Source: JBCCIM01 sp965263205
GTDB taxonomy: Bacteria > Bacteroidota > Rhodothermia > Rhodothermales > JAHQVL01
Reading direction: 5' to 3'
NCBI GenBank assembly: GCA_965263205.1
Contig: CBDHHF010000010.1
Coordinates: 19,336-83,335, forward strand
Length of the DNA: 64,000 nt
Shown here: in pieces, positions 53,954-63,531 of the stretch
How the letters are laid out: each line of letters starts with the position of its first letter
Numbering within the stretch: the first letter of the stretch is position 1
Notes under the pieces: model-generated
What the model was told of the DNA's origin: nothing
Databases searched by the model: none
The model's input: only the letters and a program-made list of their open reading frames with translations
Translations under genes and position numbers: made by a program

Positions 53954-54749
53954 ATGGAAGATCTGGTAATCAAGGTTCAAGAATTGGAGTCTTTGTACAA
54001 TGCCGTGCTCGATGCAACCATTGAGGACGGGGATGTAGAAAAGGCGCATGAATGCCTGAAAGAGTACCAACGGGTGCGCCAGGATATCAGGCTGCAGTTG
54101 TTTTCCAACTCAGTGATGCACTTGCCGGAAGTGGCAGACAAAAAAATCTTGACGCATCTGCAGTTGATCAGCTCAGGAGAAGACCTCCCCAATCCGTTTA
54201 TGAAGGGTCTTTTTCAGGATGAGCTGGATATGGAGCGGATTCAGGATCTGAGCGCGGAGCACTTCTTTTCGTGGTTTGATCCATACGATTACATCGAAGA
54301 GCTGTACAAGGTGGGCTCGCTGGTGGTGGGTGCCGGCAGTTACCCGAAGCACCTGGAATCGCTGGTGAGCGAACTGCGCCACTGTTTTGTCTTCAAGCAA
54401 TACCACGCCACCTACGCCCTCTGCCGGACGGCATTGGAAATCAGCATCCGCGACGTATTCGAGCAGCAAGGTTTGAGTGACCCGCATTCAGACAACTACA
54501 TCTACGTAGAGCAGCGCATCTCAAAATCAAATCGCCGCTGGTTCATGGACGCCCCAGACCCCTCGCTGGCACAGATGATCGGCATGTTGTGCTCTGCTGC
54601 GCCTGTTCAGGCATTTAAAGATGGAGCTCCGCAATATTGTGTCGCGCGGCAACGACATCATTCATGGGTTTAAGACCGCAACAAGAGAGGATTCGGAGCG
54701 GATGATGCGGAGTACGCTGCGGGCGATCCACGATCTTTACGAAGTTTAA
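53954..54749 (+). pseudogene. Hypothetical protein with DUF4145-like C-terminus, frameshifted near its end
   Basis: From the ATG at 53954 the frame encodes a helical N-terminal region (LVIKVQELESLYNAVLDATI) and a C-terminal region (YHATYALCRTALEISIRDVF). As written it ends at 54673 with an unrelated tail. Dropping one A near 54617-54619 restores FKMELRNIVSRGNDIIHGFK and a stop at 54747-54749. The pattern of a conserved helix plus RGN..IHG resembles DUF4145-type domains, often found near defence genes. The length would be about 264 residues. It immediately precedes the tRNA and defence island; a defence link is inference. Confidence 0.65.
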
Positions 54750-54911
54750 GGTTGATTGGTTAAAGGTTGAAGAGTTTGTTTGCCTGCGAGGCTCCAGGCA
54801 CGTCCCCCTGTCATTCCTGACCCCGATCGGGAATCCACCAGTCTGGCACCGCGAAAACCGCACAAAAGGAAACGCAGCCCCAAGACGTGAGTATGATTCA
54901 CCATCCAATTG

Positions 54912-54984
54912 GGGCCCGTAGCTCAGCGGTTAGAGCAGTGGACTCATAATCCATTGGCCGTAGGTTCAAATCCTACCGGGCCCA
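54912..54984 (+). tRNA. tRNA with CAT anticodon (Met or lysidine-type Ile)
   Basis: 73 bases fold as a cloverleaf. The acceptor stem is GGGCCCG/CGGGCCC, the D-arm GCTC...GAGC, the anticodon stem GTGGA/TCCAT with loop CTCATAA (anticodon CAT), and the T-arm GTAGG-TTCAAAT-CCTAC, with discriminator A. CCA is not encoded (CTA follows). Elongator Met and Ile2 (k2C-modified) tRNAs share this loop. The GG/CC-rich acceptor stem and TTGG after the anticodon arm lean toward Ile2, but this needs a model comparison. It marks the left edge of the defence island. Confidence 0.93.
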
Positions 54985-54990
54985 CTAATA

Positions 54991-55025
54991 CCCCTTGTAA
55001 GTCGTTGTGCTGCAAGGGGTTAGTT
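54991..55025 (+). terminator. Hairpin after the tRNA
   Basis: CCCCTTG (54991-54997) pairs with CAAGGGG (55013-55019), followed by TTAGTTGTTT. It lies 6 bases past the tRNA and probably terminates it. Confidence 0.65.
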
Positions 55026-55205
55026 GTTTATGGGTGCAACATAGGTAAAACAATCTTGCTATTTCTACCTACGAAGTACCTATAAACTGAAACGAATAGT
55101 TATTGTATTTGCGTGCATCTCTGATATATTAATCCCATCATTAGTAATAATATTAAGCAAGAGCTAGGTATTCCATTGCGTGCTTATCTGGCAATATTAA
55201 AGTAA

Positions 55206-55379
55206 ATGGAACTATTGCAACTTCATCGAAGCACCAAACGCATTTTGGGTAATGCACATAGCATTCTTTGTGATTGCATTGTCGGCGAAAAAACCCTAGA
55301 TGCTGCCCTCCCATTCTTTGTGGTACATGATGGAATAGATGGACTGCTGACCAGAACCACTGTGACGGAGGAAGAATGA
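55206..55379 (+). CDS. Small ORF translationally coupled to the DUF262 gene
   Basis: 57 residues, MELLQLHRSTKRILGNAHSI to a C-terminus LLTRTTVTEEE. Its stop TGA overlaps the ATG of the DUF262-DUF1524 gene (ATGA, 55376-55379), the usual sign of coupled translation. An in-frame TAA lies immediately before its ATG, so it is not the tail of a longer frame. I recognise no domain; it has a Cys pair (LCDC) and no membrane helix. It could be a small regulator or antitoxin-like partner, or a remnant left at the island edge. Confidence 0.45.
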   Translation: MELLQLHRSTKRILGNAHSILCDCIVGEKTLDAALPFFVVHDGIDGLLTRTTVTEEE

Positions 55380-57487
55380 AAGCAACAGAAGCAAAACTCC
55401 TCGCTTTTCTCAAGAAATCTCCTCAGTTCATCATCCCAATTTATCAGCGGACTTATTCATGGACTGAACCGGAATGCCGTCAGTTATGGGATGACATTCT
55501 TCGTGCAGGAAGTGAAGATCGAGTCAACGCTCACTTTGTAGGTTCGATAGTTTATATAGAAAAAGGACTGTATCAGGTAACAAGCCAATCACCTTTGTTG
55601 GTGATCGATGGTCAACAACGATTGACAACAGTTTCCTTGATTATCGAAGCTCTATCACGCCAACTTGCAGAAGGGCATGAACCTATAGAGGGCTTCTCTG
55701 CAAAAAAATTACGCAGTTATTATCTCCTTAATCCGTTGGAGGATGGTGAACGTGCATACAAACTATTGTTGACCCAGACGGATAAACAGACATTGCTAGC
55801 GCTAGTGACACAAAAGTCGCTACCCGTGGAGCATTCGATCCGACTAAAAGAAAATTTCCGTTTTTTTGAAAAGCAAATCTCGGGGTTGAAGGGAAACTTC
55901 GCTGCTCTTTGTAGAGGGCTAGCCAAGCTCATGGTTGTGGATATCGCATTAAGCCGTGAGCAAGACAACCCGCAGTTGATCTTTGAAAGCATGAACTCTA
56001 CTGGTCGCGAACTCAGTCAGGCTGACCTGATTCGTAACTACATCCTCATGGGACTGGAGCCGAAGCATCAGACTCAGTTATACGAAGATCACTGGAGACC
56101 GATGGAACTGGCTTTTGGCCAGGAAGCATACGGCCAACATTTCGACGGCTTCATGCGCTATTACCTGACCGTTCGCACTGAGGATATGCCCCGGCTCCGG
56201 GATGTCTACGGAGCATTTAAGGCTTATGCTCGCCGGCCTGAAATGGCCGAAAAAGGTGTAGATGCCCTAGTAGCTGATCTTCACTCTTTTGCTGGCTATT
56301 ACTGCGCTATGGCACTGGGAAAAGAGACGGATCCTGTCCTGGCAACGGCCTTTGCCGACTTACGCGAACTCAAAGTAGATGTAGCCTATCCCCTTTTACT
56401 GGAGTTGTACCATGATTACACAAACGACAGGCTTTATCGCGATGATTTTGCTAGTGCGGTGCGTCTAGTCGAAAGCTACGTTTTCCGCCGGGCGATCTGT
56501 GCAATTCCTACAAACTCGATGAACAAAACTTTCGCGAGTTTTGGCAAAGCCTTAATTAAGGACCGTTATCTGGAAAGCATAAAGGCGCATTTCCAGCTGT
56601 TGCCTTCTTACCGGCGCTTCCCAAATAATGAGGAGTTTCGGCGTGAAATAAAAGTGCGGGATCTCTACAACTTCCGAAGCCGCAGCTACTGGCTCAGACG
56701 AATTGAAAATTATGATCGTAAAGAACGGGTACCTGTAGATGAATACACTATAGAGCACATAATGCCCCAAAATGAGAATCTTTCCTCTGATTGGAGAAAA
56801 GCATTGGGAGAAAACTGGGAGCAAACACACCAAGCCTGGCTGCATACCCTGGGCAATCTAACTTTGACTGCGTACAATTCGGAATACAGCGATCGCTCCT
56901 TTACAGAAAAACGCGACATGAAAGGAGGATTCCAGGAAAGTCCACTGCGTCTCAATGATGGGCTTGGACAAGTAGAAAGTTGGAACGAAAGTGCTATAAA
57001 AGAACGCGCTGATCGACTTGCTAATAAAGCCTTGGGTATATGGCCGGCCCCAGCTTTGTCCTCTGAGATACTAGACTCATATCGTCCTTCGCTGCCCACA
57101 AAAGCCGTAAGCTACTCAATTGAAGATCACAAACACATTGCAATAGGTGGCCCAACTCATGAACTATTTCAAGCATTCCGTAAGCAGATCATCGCCCTAG
57201 ATCCCTGTGTGACTGAAGAATTTTTAAAGCTTTATGTAGCATACAAAGCAGAAACAAATTTTGTTGATGTAGTCCCACAAGCCAAGCGCTTACTTCTTTC
57301 ACTCAATCTCGATTTTCATGAATTACATGACCCTCGTAATTGGGGTAGAGATGTAACAGGGCGAGGTCGTTGGGGGAACGGAAATGTAGAGGTGGGTCTT
57401 GAGTCACTAGATCAGATTCCCTATATCATGGGGCTCGTTCGACAGTCCTTTGAAAAACAGATGGGGAATGAGGAGGTAATCATGTGA
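55376..57487 (+). CDS. DUF262-DUF1524 protein (GmrSD-like), with C-terminal DUF5655-like domain
   Basis: 703 residues. The N-terminal DUF262 (ParB/Srx-fold NTPase) has FIIPIYQRTYSWTEPECRQL and LLVIDGQQRLTTVSL. The DUF1524 HNH-like nuclease part has VDEYTIEHIMPQNENL and LHTLGNLTLTAYNSEYSDRS with the F..K tail (about residues 455-515). A C-terminal domain (about 590-700) has VEVGLESLDQIPYIMGLVRQ, resembling DUF5655. GmrS-GmrD fusions of this type are nucleotide-dependent type IV restriction enzymes that attack modified phage DNA. It lies beside the tRNA and before a methyltransferase operon, as expected for a defence island. The specific modification target is unknown. Confidence 0.9.
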   Translation: MKATEAKLLAFLKKSPQFIIPIYQRTYSWTEPECRQLWDDILRAGSEDRVNAHFVGSIVYIEKGLYQVTSQSPLLVIDGQQRLTTVSLIIEALSRQLAEGHEPIEGFSAKKLRSYYLLNPLEDGERAYKLLLTQTDKQTLLALVTQKSLPVEHSIRLKENFRFFEKQISGLKGNFAALCRGLAKLMVVDIALSREQDNPQLIFESMNSTGRELSQADLIRNYILMGLEPKHQTQLYEDHWRPMELAFGQEAYGQHFDGFMRYYLTVRTEDMPRLRDVYGAFKAYARRPEMAEKGVDALVADLHSFAGYYCAMALGKETDPVLATAFADLRELKVDVAYPLLLELYHDYTNDRLYRDDFASAVRLVESYVFRRAICAIPTNSMNKTFASFGKALIKDRYLESIKAHFQLLPSYRRFPNNEEFRREIKVRDLYNFRSRSYWLRRIENYDRKERVPVDEYTIEHIMPQNENLSSDWRKALGENWEQTHQAWLHTLGNLTLTAYNSEYSDRSFTEKRDMKGGFQESPLRLNDGLGQVESWNESAIKERADRLANKALGIWPAPALSSEILDSYRPSLPTKAVSYSIEDHKHIAIGGPTHELFQAFRKQIIALDPCVTEEFLKLYVAYKAETNFVDVVPQAKRLLLSLNLDFHELHDPRNWGRDVTGRGRWGNGNVEVGLESLDQIPYIMGLVRQSFEKQMGNEEVIM

Positions 57488-57666
57488 TGCATGATCTAAA
57501 CCTTTTTCATGATACATTTGCTCTTGTAATGAGTGACTCTAAGGCATGAATACAGAAAGCTGTGCTATTTTATTGATCCCTTTTCACTTCAGCATGTCAG
57601 ATTAATACAACAATGTCGATCAAGAATTAATCGCACTAAAAGGGCAGTTCGCTAAAAACCTCATTT

Positions 57667-60600
57667 ATGAAGCTAATCGATAATATCAATTCTTTACTCG
57701 GCGACGATTTGAAGAGCTCACTTGGCCCCCAAAGCAAACTTAAAATTGCAGCGTCCTGCTTTTCGATCTATGCCTATGAAGCCCTGAAATCTGAGCTAAA
57801 AAAGATTGAATCCCTTGAATTCATCTTCACTGCACCTACTTTTGTTGCCCGCGAGGTAACGGACAAACTTCGCAAAGAACAGCGAGAGTTCTACATTCCC
57901 AAATCCAACCGAGAACGCAGCCTATACGGATCGGAATTTGAAATCCAATTGCGTAACAAACTCACGCAACGCGCTATTGCCCGTGAGTGCGCTGCGTGGA
58001 TGAAAAACAAGGCCACTTTCCGATCCAACCGAACCAGCGCCCCTATGCAGCAATTTGCCTGTATTGATGACACAAAGGGTAGCGCCGCGTATGTACCGAT
58101 CAATGGGTTCACGGCGGTGGATCTTGGATACCAGCCAGGCGATGCGGTCTCAAATTTTGTCAACCGATTTGGCGACCCCTCTTCAACCCGGCAATACCTC
58201 CAGCTTTTTGATCAGATTTGGAACGACACCGACAAACTCGAAGATGTTACCGATGCAGTCTGTGACCATATTGCCTCAGTATATCAGGAAAACTCACCTG
58301 AACGCATCTACTTCCTGATCCTCTACAACATTTTCACCGAATTCCTGGATGACATCAATGAAGATGTCCTCCCCAATGACCGCACAGGGTATCTGGATAC
58401 GTTGGTCTGGAATAAGCTCTACAATTTCCAACGCGATGCGACTGTGGGCATTATTAACAAACTTGAAACGTACAACGGCTGCATTCTGGCCGACAGCGTT
58501 GGGCTTGGTAAAACCTTCTCGGCGCTGGCTGTCATTAAGTACTATGAATTGCGAAACCGCTCGGTGCTCGTGCTTTGTCCCAAAAAGCTTTCGGACAACT
58601 GGCTGAATTACAACAGCAATCTGACAACCAATATTTTTGCTAAAGATCGATTCAATTATGATGTCCTCTGCCATACGGATCTCTCGCGTACCTCAGGAGA
58701 ATCTCACGGCATTCCGCTTAACCGCATCAACTGGGGCAACTATGACTTGGTAGTGATCGATGAATCGCACAATTTCAGAAACAACGATGCAGTCAAGGAC
58801 AGGGAAACGCGTTACGAGAAGCTCATGAACCAGGTTGTTCGTGCTGGGGTGAAAACCAAAGTCCTGATGTTGTCGGCTACCCCGGTAAACAATCGGTTTA
58901 ATGATTTGCGAAATCAACTCGCTCTGGCTTACGAAGGAGAATCTGAAAACCTGAGTCAGAAGCTGCGTACTGGTAAATCCATCGAAGAAATCTTTCGAAG
59001 CGCTCAGGCTGCCTTCAACCATTGGTCAAAACTACCTGTTGAAGATCGCACGGCTAAGACAATTCTGGATGCCCTTGACTTCGACTTTTTCGAACTGCTC
59101 GACAGCGTCACTATTGCCCGTTCGCGCAAACACATCCAGACGTTTTACGATACCAGAGAAATTGGCCGCTTTCCGGTGCGGCGCAAACCATTGTCCTTCC
59201 ATTCTCCGTTAACCAGCCGTACGGATGTGATGAGCTTTAACGAGATCTTTAAGCACCTTTCTCAGCTCAAACTTGCCGTCTACGCGCCCATCAGTTACAT
59301 CTTTCCCAGCCGACTCAAGAAATACGAAGACATTTATGACACGGAGGTAGAAGGCGGTAAAGGTAAACTCAGGCAGGCAGACCGTGAAAAAAGTTTGCAG
59401 GCTTTGATGACAACCAACCTCCTCAAACGCCTCGAAAGCTCTGTGCAAGCGTTCCGACTTACCCTGCAAAACTTGCACGACAATCACTCTCACACCCTGG
59501 ATAAGATTGACGCCTTCAACAAAGTCGGCAATGCTACCAGCGTATCTGATTGGACTGATGGTCTGGAAAATCTCGAACCTGAAGAGGGTGATCTAACAGA
59601 TTTAGAAAACGAACAAATCGGCGGTAAAATCAAGATAAATCTGGCGGATATGGACCTCCATTCCTGGGAACATGATCTCAATGCGGATCTTGCGGTGATT
59701 AACGCCCTGCTGGAGTCTATGGCAAAAGTGACTCCAGAGGACGATGCCAAACTTCAACATCTCAAGTCGCTCATCCTAGAGAAAATCGAAAACCCGATTA
59801 ACCCTGGCAACAAAAAGGTAATCATTTTCACTGCTTTTGCTGATACAGCCAATTATCTTTATGACAACCTAGCTGACCACATCCTGACCAACAAAGGGCT
59901 GCACACTGGTAGGGTCACGGGAAAAGACGCGCCAGCGTCTACGCTTCCCGATAGATATGATTTCCAATCCATACTAACGCTCTTCTCACCGCGGTCAAAA
60001 GAAAAAGCCCTTGTTTTTCCTGATGAAGAAGCCGAGCTCGACCTGCTTATTGGGACCGACTGTATTTCTGAGGGGCAAAACCTTCAGGACTGCGATTACC
60101 TGATCAACTACGACATCCACTGGAATCCGGTCCGCATCATCCAGCGCTTTGGACGAATCGATCGCATCGGCTCAATCAACGAGACCATACAGTTGGTAAA
60201 CTACTGGCCCGACATCTCCCTGGATGAATACATCAATCTGAAAGAACGGGTGGAAAACCGGATGGTAATTGCGGATATGGCTGCGACGGGTGACGATAAC
60301 GTACTAACTGCAAAAAGCACTGAGGTCTCTTACCGCAAAGAGCAGCTCCGCCGGCTGCAAGAGGAAGTCATCGAACTGGAAGATTTAAAAACCGGTGTCT
60401 CTATTACCGACCTCGGTCTGAACGATTTCCGAATGGACCTGCTCAACTACGTAAAGTCCAATGGCGACCTCTCCAATGTGCCGAATGGCATGCACGCGGT
60501 TGTCCCGGCCCGACCTGAACTAGGTTTACATCCGGGTGTCATCTTCGCGCTGCGCAACATCAACCATGCAGTGAATATCAACCAGCAGAACAGGCTGCAT

Positions 60601-60939
60601 CCTTATTATCTGATCTACGTTGCAAGCGACGGGCAGATTATTGCCAACCATACCGAGGTCAAACCCCTGCTCGACCTGATCCGCGCCGGCTGCAAAGGAT
60701 TGTCTGAGCCCATCCAGTCCGTTTGCCGCATATTCAACGAGCAAACCAATGAAGGCCGTAACATGGAAATCTGCTCGGATAAGCTAAACACGGCCATCCG
60801 TTCCATGATTGACGTGAAGGAAGAAAAGGATCTCGACAGCCTGTTTAGTGGCGGAAAAACCACTGCACTCGTGAATACTATAGCCGGGCTCGACGACTTT
60901 GAACTCATTGCTTTCTTTGTTGTACTGGAGGACCTATGA
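57667..60939 (+). CDS. Large SNF2-type helicase/ATPase of the defence operon
   Basis: 1090 residues. The N-terminal 250 residues (KIAASCFSIYAYEALKSELK) suggest a PLD-like or substrate-contact domain, though no HKD motif was found. The helicase core has ILADSVGLGKTFSALAVIKY (Walker A), LVVIDESHNFRN (Walker B, DESH) and VLMLSATPVNNRFNDLR. A long helical insert (about 420-680) is followed by IGTDCISEGQNLQDCDYLIN and IIQRFGRIDRIGS (motif VI), the SNF2/RapA type. Its stop overlaps the next start (ATGA, 60936-60939), so helicase and DUF4391 are coupled. It likely acts with the methyltransferase and restriction helicase downstream. Confidence 0.9.
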   Translation: MKLIDNINSLLGDDLKSSLGPQSKLKIAASCFSIYAYEALKSELKKIESLEFIFTAPTFVAREVTDKLRKEQREFYIPKSNRERSLYGSEFEIQLRNKLTQRAIARECAAWMKNKATFRSNRTSAPMQQFACIDDTKGSAAYVPINGFTAVDLGYQPGDAVSNFVNRFGDPSSTRQYLQLFDQIWNDTDKLEDVTDAVCDHIASVYQENSPERIYFLILYNIFTEFLDDINEDVLPNDRTGYLDTLVWNKLYNFQRDATVGIINKLETYNGCILADSVGLGKTFSALAVIKYYELRNRSVLVLCPKKLSDNWLNYNSNLTTNIFAKDRFNYDVLCHTDLSRTSGESHGIPLNRINWGNYDLVVIDESHNFRNNDAVKDRETRYEKLMNQVVRAGVKTKVLMLSATPVNNRFNDLRNQLALAYEGESENLSQKLRTGKSIEEIFRSAQAAFNHWSKLPVEDRTAKTILDALDFDFFELLDSVTIARSRKHIQTFYDTREIGRFPVRRKPLSFHSPLTSRTDVMSFNEIFKHLSQLKLAVYAPISYIFPSRLKKYEDIYDTEVEGGKGKLRQADREKSLQALMTTNLLKRLESSVQAFRLTLQNLHDNHSHTLDKIDAFNKVGNATSVSDWTDGLENLEPEEGDLTDLENEQIGGKIKINLADMDLHSWEHDLNADLAVINALLESMAKVTPEDDAKLQHLKSLILEKIENPINPGNKKVIIFTAFADTANYLYDNLADHILTNKGLHTGRVTGKDAPASTLPDRYDFQSILTLFSPRSKEKALVFPDEEAELDLLIGTDCISEGQNLQDCDYLINYDIHWNPVRIIQRFGRIDRIGSINETIQLVNYWPDISLDEYINLKERVENRMVIADMAATGDDNVLTAKSTEVSYRKEQLRRLQEEVIELEDLKTGVSITDLGLNDFRMDLLNYVKSNGDLSNVPNGMHAVVPARPELGLHPGVIFALRNINHAVNINQQNRLHPYYLIYVASDGQIIANHTEVKPLLDLIRAGCKGLSEPIQSVCRIFNEQTNEGRNMEICSDKLNTAIRSMIDVKEEKDLDSLFSGGKTTALVNTIAGLDDFELIAFFVVLEDL

Positions 60940-61625
60940 GTAGCAATATATTGTTCGACTATCCCCAGAGTGCAGCTTACGGACGCGTATTGCCAAAATC
61001 AAAAATTTACGCGTATGCCCGTGCGAGCGCAGCTGTAAAAGCGCTGTTTGTCCGTGAAGTAGAACAGATAGTCTGGCAATACAAGCTGGCCCCAGAAACG
61101 GTTAACCTTAAGGCCACGCGATCGGTACCTGAGATTCAGGTTTTTAGGATAGTGCTTAAAACCGGGACGCTCAAACACGACGTCCTTCGCTGTATTGACC
61201 AGGCCATTCCTTTCCCCATTCTGTTTGAGCTGGTATATGAAGGAAAAACGCGGGCCATCGCGGCTTATAAGCGCTCCAGCGATTCAGATGCTACAAAATG
61301 GGTGGTGAGTGCTTATTTTGAAAGTGAGTGGCTCTCAGGCGAAACACCTCGCACACCTTTACCTGTGGCATTTGACCTGGAAAAGCTATATTCAAACCTT
61401 CTGATGCCTCTGTTACCGTTTCAGGCCCGCCCGGGAGAACGCATACAGGCATGCGTAACCCGTATGGAAATGATTTTGGCCAAACAGAGAGAGATGGAAA
61501 AATGTGAAACCAAACTCCGTAAAGAAAAACAATTCAACCGCAAAGTGACTCTGAATGCAACGCTGCGTGAAATAAAACAAGAGCTAGAAACCCTGACCCG
61601 CCATGAGGCGATAGCCCAATCGTAA
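60936..61625 (+). CDS. DUF4391-family protein of the defence operon
   Basis: 229 residues. ILFDYPQSAAYGRVLPKSKI at the N-terminus, VEQIVWQYKLAPETVNLKAT, QVFRIVLKTGTLKHDVLRCI and IPFPILFELVYEGKTRAIAA are typical of DUF4391, with a C-terminal coiled coil (LRKEKQFNRKVTLNATLREI). DUF4391 genes recur between a helicase and a DNA methyltransferase in bacterial defence islands; the biochemical role is not established. It is coupled to the upstream helicase by a 4-base overlap, and the methyltransferase begins 12 bases later. Confidence 0.88.
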   Translation: MSSNILFDYPQSAAYGRVLPKSKIYAYARASAAVKALFVREVEQIVWQYKLAPETVNLKATRSVPEIQVFRIVLKTGTLKHDVLRCIDQAIPFPILFELVYEGKTRAIAAYKRSSDSDATKWVVSAYFESEWLSGETPRTPLPVAFDLEKLYSNLLMPLLPFQARPGERIQACVTRMEMILAKQREMEKCETKLRKEKQFNRKVTLNATLREIKQELETLTRHEAIAQS

Positions 61626-61637
61626 GCAAAGACTGTG

Positions 61638-63527
61638 ATGGAAAAATTAAAAATGCACTCCCCCAACCTCACCCAGAACAACATCGCCCGTATTCAGGAG
61701 CTGTTTCCAGGGTGTGTGACTGAAGCACGTGGCAAAGACGGCCGGTTAAAGCTTGCTGTCGACTTTGATCAACTCAAACAGGAATTATCAGAATCTATTG
61801 TTGAAGGTCCTAAGGAGCATTATCACCTCAATTGGCCAGGTAAACGTGAAGCACTACTAACGGCAAATACTCCTATTGCCAAAACGCTGCGCCCTAGCCG
61901 TGAGGATAGCTTGGACTTTGATACTACTAAGAATCTTTTTATTGAAGGAGATAATCTAGATGCGTTGAAATTGTTACAGGAGACTTATTTGGGCAAAGTA
62001 AAAATGATCTACATAGATCCTCCATATAACACTGGAAATGATTTTATCTATGAAGACAATTTTACCGAGAATATAAATACTTTTCTAAAGCTCTCTAGCC
62101 AGATAGATGAAGAAGGTAATCGATTAGTTGCTAATACAGAATCAAATGGTCGATTTCATTCGAATTGGTTGTCAATGATATATCTGAGGTTAACGCTAGC
62201 CCGAAATTTACTTTCAGATAATGGTTCAATATTCATTAGTATTGATGATAATGAGAGAGACAATCTGATAAAAATATGTGATGAAGTGTTCGGGAGCCAA
62301 AATTTTGTAGCAACAATAATTTGGCAAAAAGTCTTTTCCCCAAAAAACACAGCGGCTTATTTCTCAGAAGATCATGATTATATCGTAGTATATGCGAAAA
62401 ACAAAATTGCTTGGAAACCAACTCTATTGCCTCGGTCAAAAGAATCAATAGCACGTTATAAAAATCAAGACAATGATTCCCGAGGACCTTGGCTCTCCGG
62501 TGCAATTCAAGCACGAAATTATTACAGTAAAGGACAGTATGAAGTCACAAGTCCGGCTGGTAAAACCTTCTCTAACCCTAAAGGAACTTACTGGCGCTTC
62601 TCAGAAGAAAAGTTCAATAAACTCGATGCAGATAATCGAATCTGGTGGGGTAAAAATGGCGATGGGGTCCCTAGGCTAAAGAGATTTTTAAGCGAAGTTA
62701 AGAACGGAGTTGTCCCTCAAACACTCTGGAAGTATGAATCAGTAGGACACACCCAAGAAGCCAAAGAAGAGTTAATTAAATATGTTACTTTTGAGAATAC
62801 AGAAAATATACTCAATTCCGTCAAGCCAAGTCGATTGATTCAGCATGCAATAAAGATTGGAACAGAGATCGATACCAATGACATTGTTATGGATTTTTTT
62901 GCAGGAAGCGGACCTACTGCACAAGCAACGTTAAAGCTTAATGAGAAGGACAATGGAAATAGGAGGTTTATTTTGGTCCAATTTCCCGAACTGCTTCCTG
63001 CACCAGAAACATCTGTATCAACCATAGCAGACCTAGCAAAATCCCGTATCAGAAACGTAAGCACAGAAATTGTTAATAAACGGAAAGAGAATGAAACTAA
63101 ATCAGCTGAATTGTTTCTTGGACTTGGTTTTCGATTGTTAAAAGTCGACTCCACGAACATGGCAGACGTCTACTATACTGCCGACGTCATAAATCAAAGT
63201 CAGCTCAACCTTTACACAGACAACATTAAACCAAACCGCACTCCGGAGGACCTCCTCTTTCAAGTTTTACTAGACTGGGGCGTAGATTTATCGATGCCCA
63301 TTCGTAAAGAGTCCATCCAGGGCAAGTCCATCTTTTTCGTCGATGAGAATGCGCTAATCGCTTGCTTTGATACAGGCATCACAGAAGAACTAGTAAACGC
63401 GCTTGCAAAACATGAACCCCTGCGAGTTGTCTTCCGCGACAGCGGGTTTGTATCAGATGCTGTAAAGATCAACGTAACGCAAATCTTTAAACAGCTGTCT
63501 CCGGGCACAGAGGTCAAAGCGATCTAG
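61638..63527 (+). CDS. Type III-like site-specific adenine DNA methyltransferase (Mod)
   Basis: 629 residues from the ATG at 61638. Motif IV is MIYIDPPYNTGNDFIYEDNF (about residue 135) and motif I is DIVMDFFAGSGPTAQATLKL (about 420). The IV-then-I order fits the beta class of N6-adenine methyltransferases used by type III systems. The region between (about 61980-63000) is much more AT-rich than the rest of the window and probably contains the target-recognition domain. The C-terminal part ends SPGTEVKAI. It modifies host DNA to protect it from the partner nuclease that starts 4 bases after its stop. Confidence 0.93.
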   Translation: MEKLKMHSPNLTQNNIARIQELFPGCVTEARGKDGRLKLAVDFDQLKQELSESIVEGPKEHYHLNWPGKREALLTANTPIAKTLRPSREDSLDFDTTKNLFIEGDNLDALKLLQETYLGKVKMIYIDPPYNTGNDFIYEDNFTENINTFLKLSSQIDEEGNRLVANTESNGRFHSNWLSMIYLRLTLARNLLSDNGSIFISIDDNERDNLIKICDEVFGSQNFVATIIWQKVFSPKNTAAYFSEDHDYIVVYAKNKIAWKPTLLPRSKESIARYKNQDNDSRGPWLSGAIQARNYYSKGQYEVTSPAGKTFSNPKGTYWRFSEEKFNKLDADNRIWWGKNGDGVPRLKRFLSEVKNGVVPQTLWKYESVGHTQEAKEELIKYVTFENTENILNSVKPSRLIQHAIKIGTEIDTNDIVMDFFAGSGPTAQATLKLNEKDNGNRRFILVQFPELLPAPETSVSTIADLAKSRIRNVSTEIVNKRKENETKSAELFLGLGFRLLKVDSTNMADVYYTADVINQSQLNLYTDNIKPNRTPEDLLFQVLLDWGVDLSMPIRKESIQGKSIFFVDENALIACFDTGITEELVNALAKHEPLRVVFRDSGFVSDAVKINVTQIFKQLSPGTEVKAI

Positions 63528-63531
63528 CGGC

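Noticed and set aside
54820..54870. GTCATTCCTGACCCCGATCGGGAATCC segment as a mobile element end
   Set aside because: It looks like a common REP-type palindrome but has only one copy in this window and no transposase nearby.
55153..55413. 86-codon minus-strand frame opposite the small coupled ORF
   Set aside because: Antisense to the plus-strand small ORF and the start of the DUF262 gene; no features.
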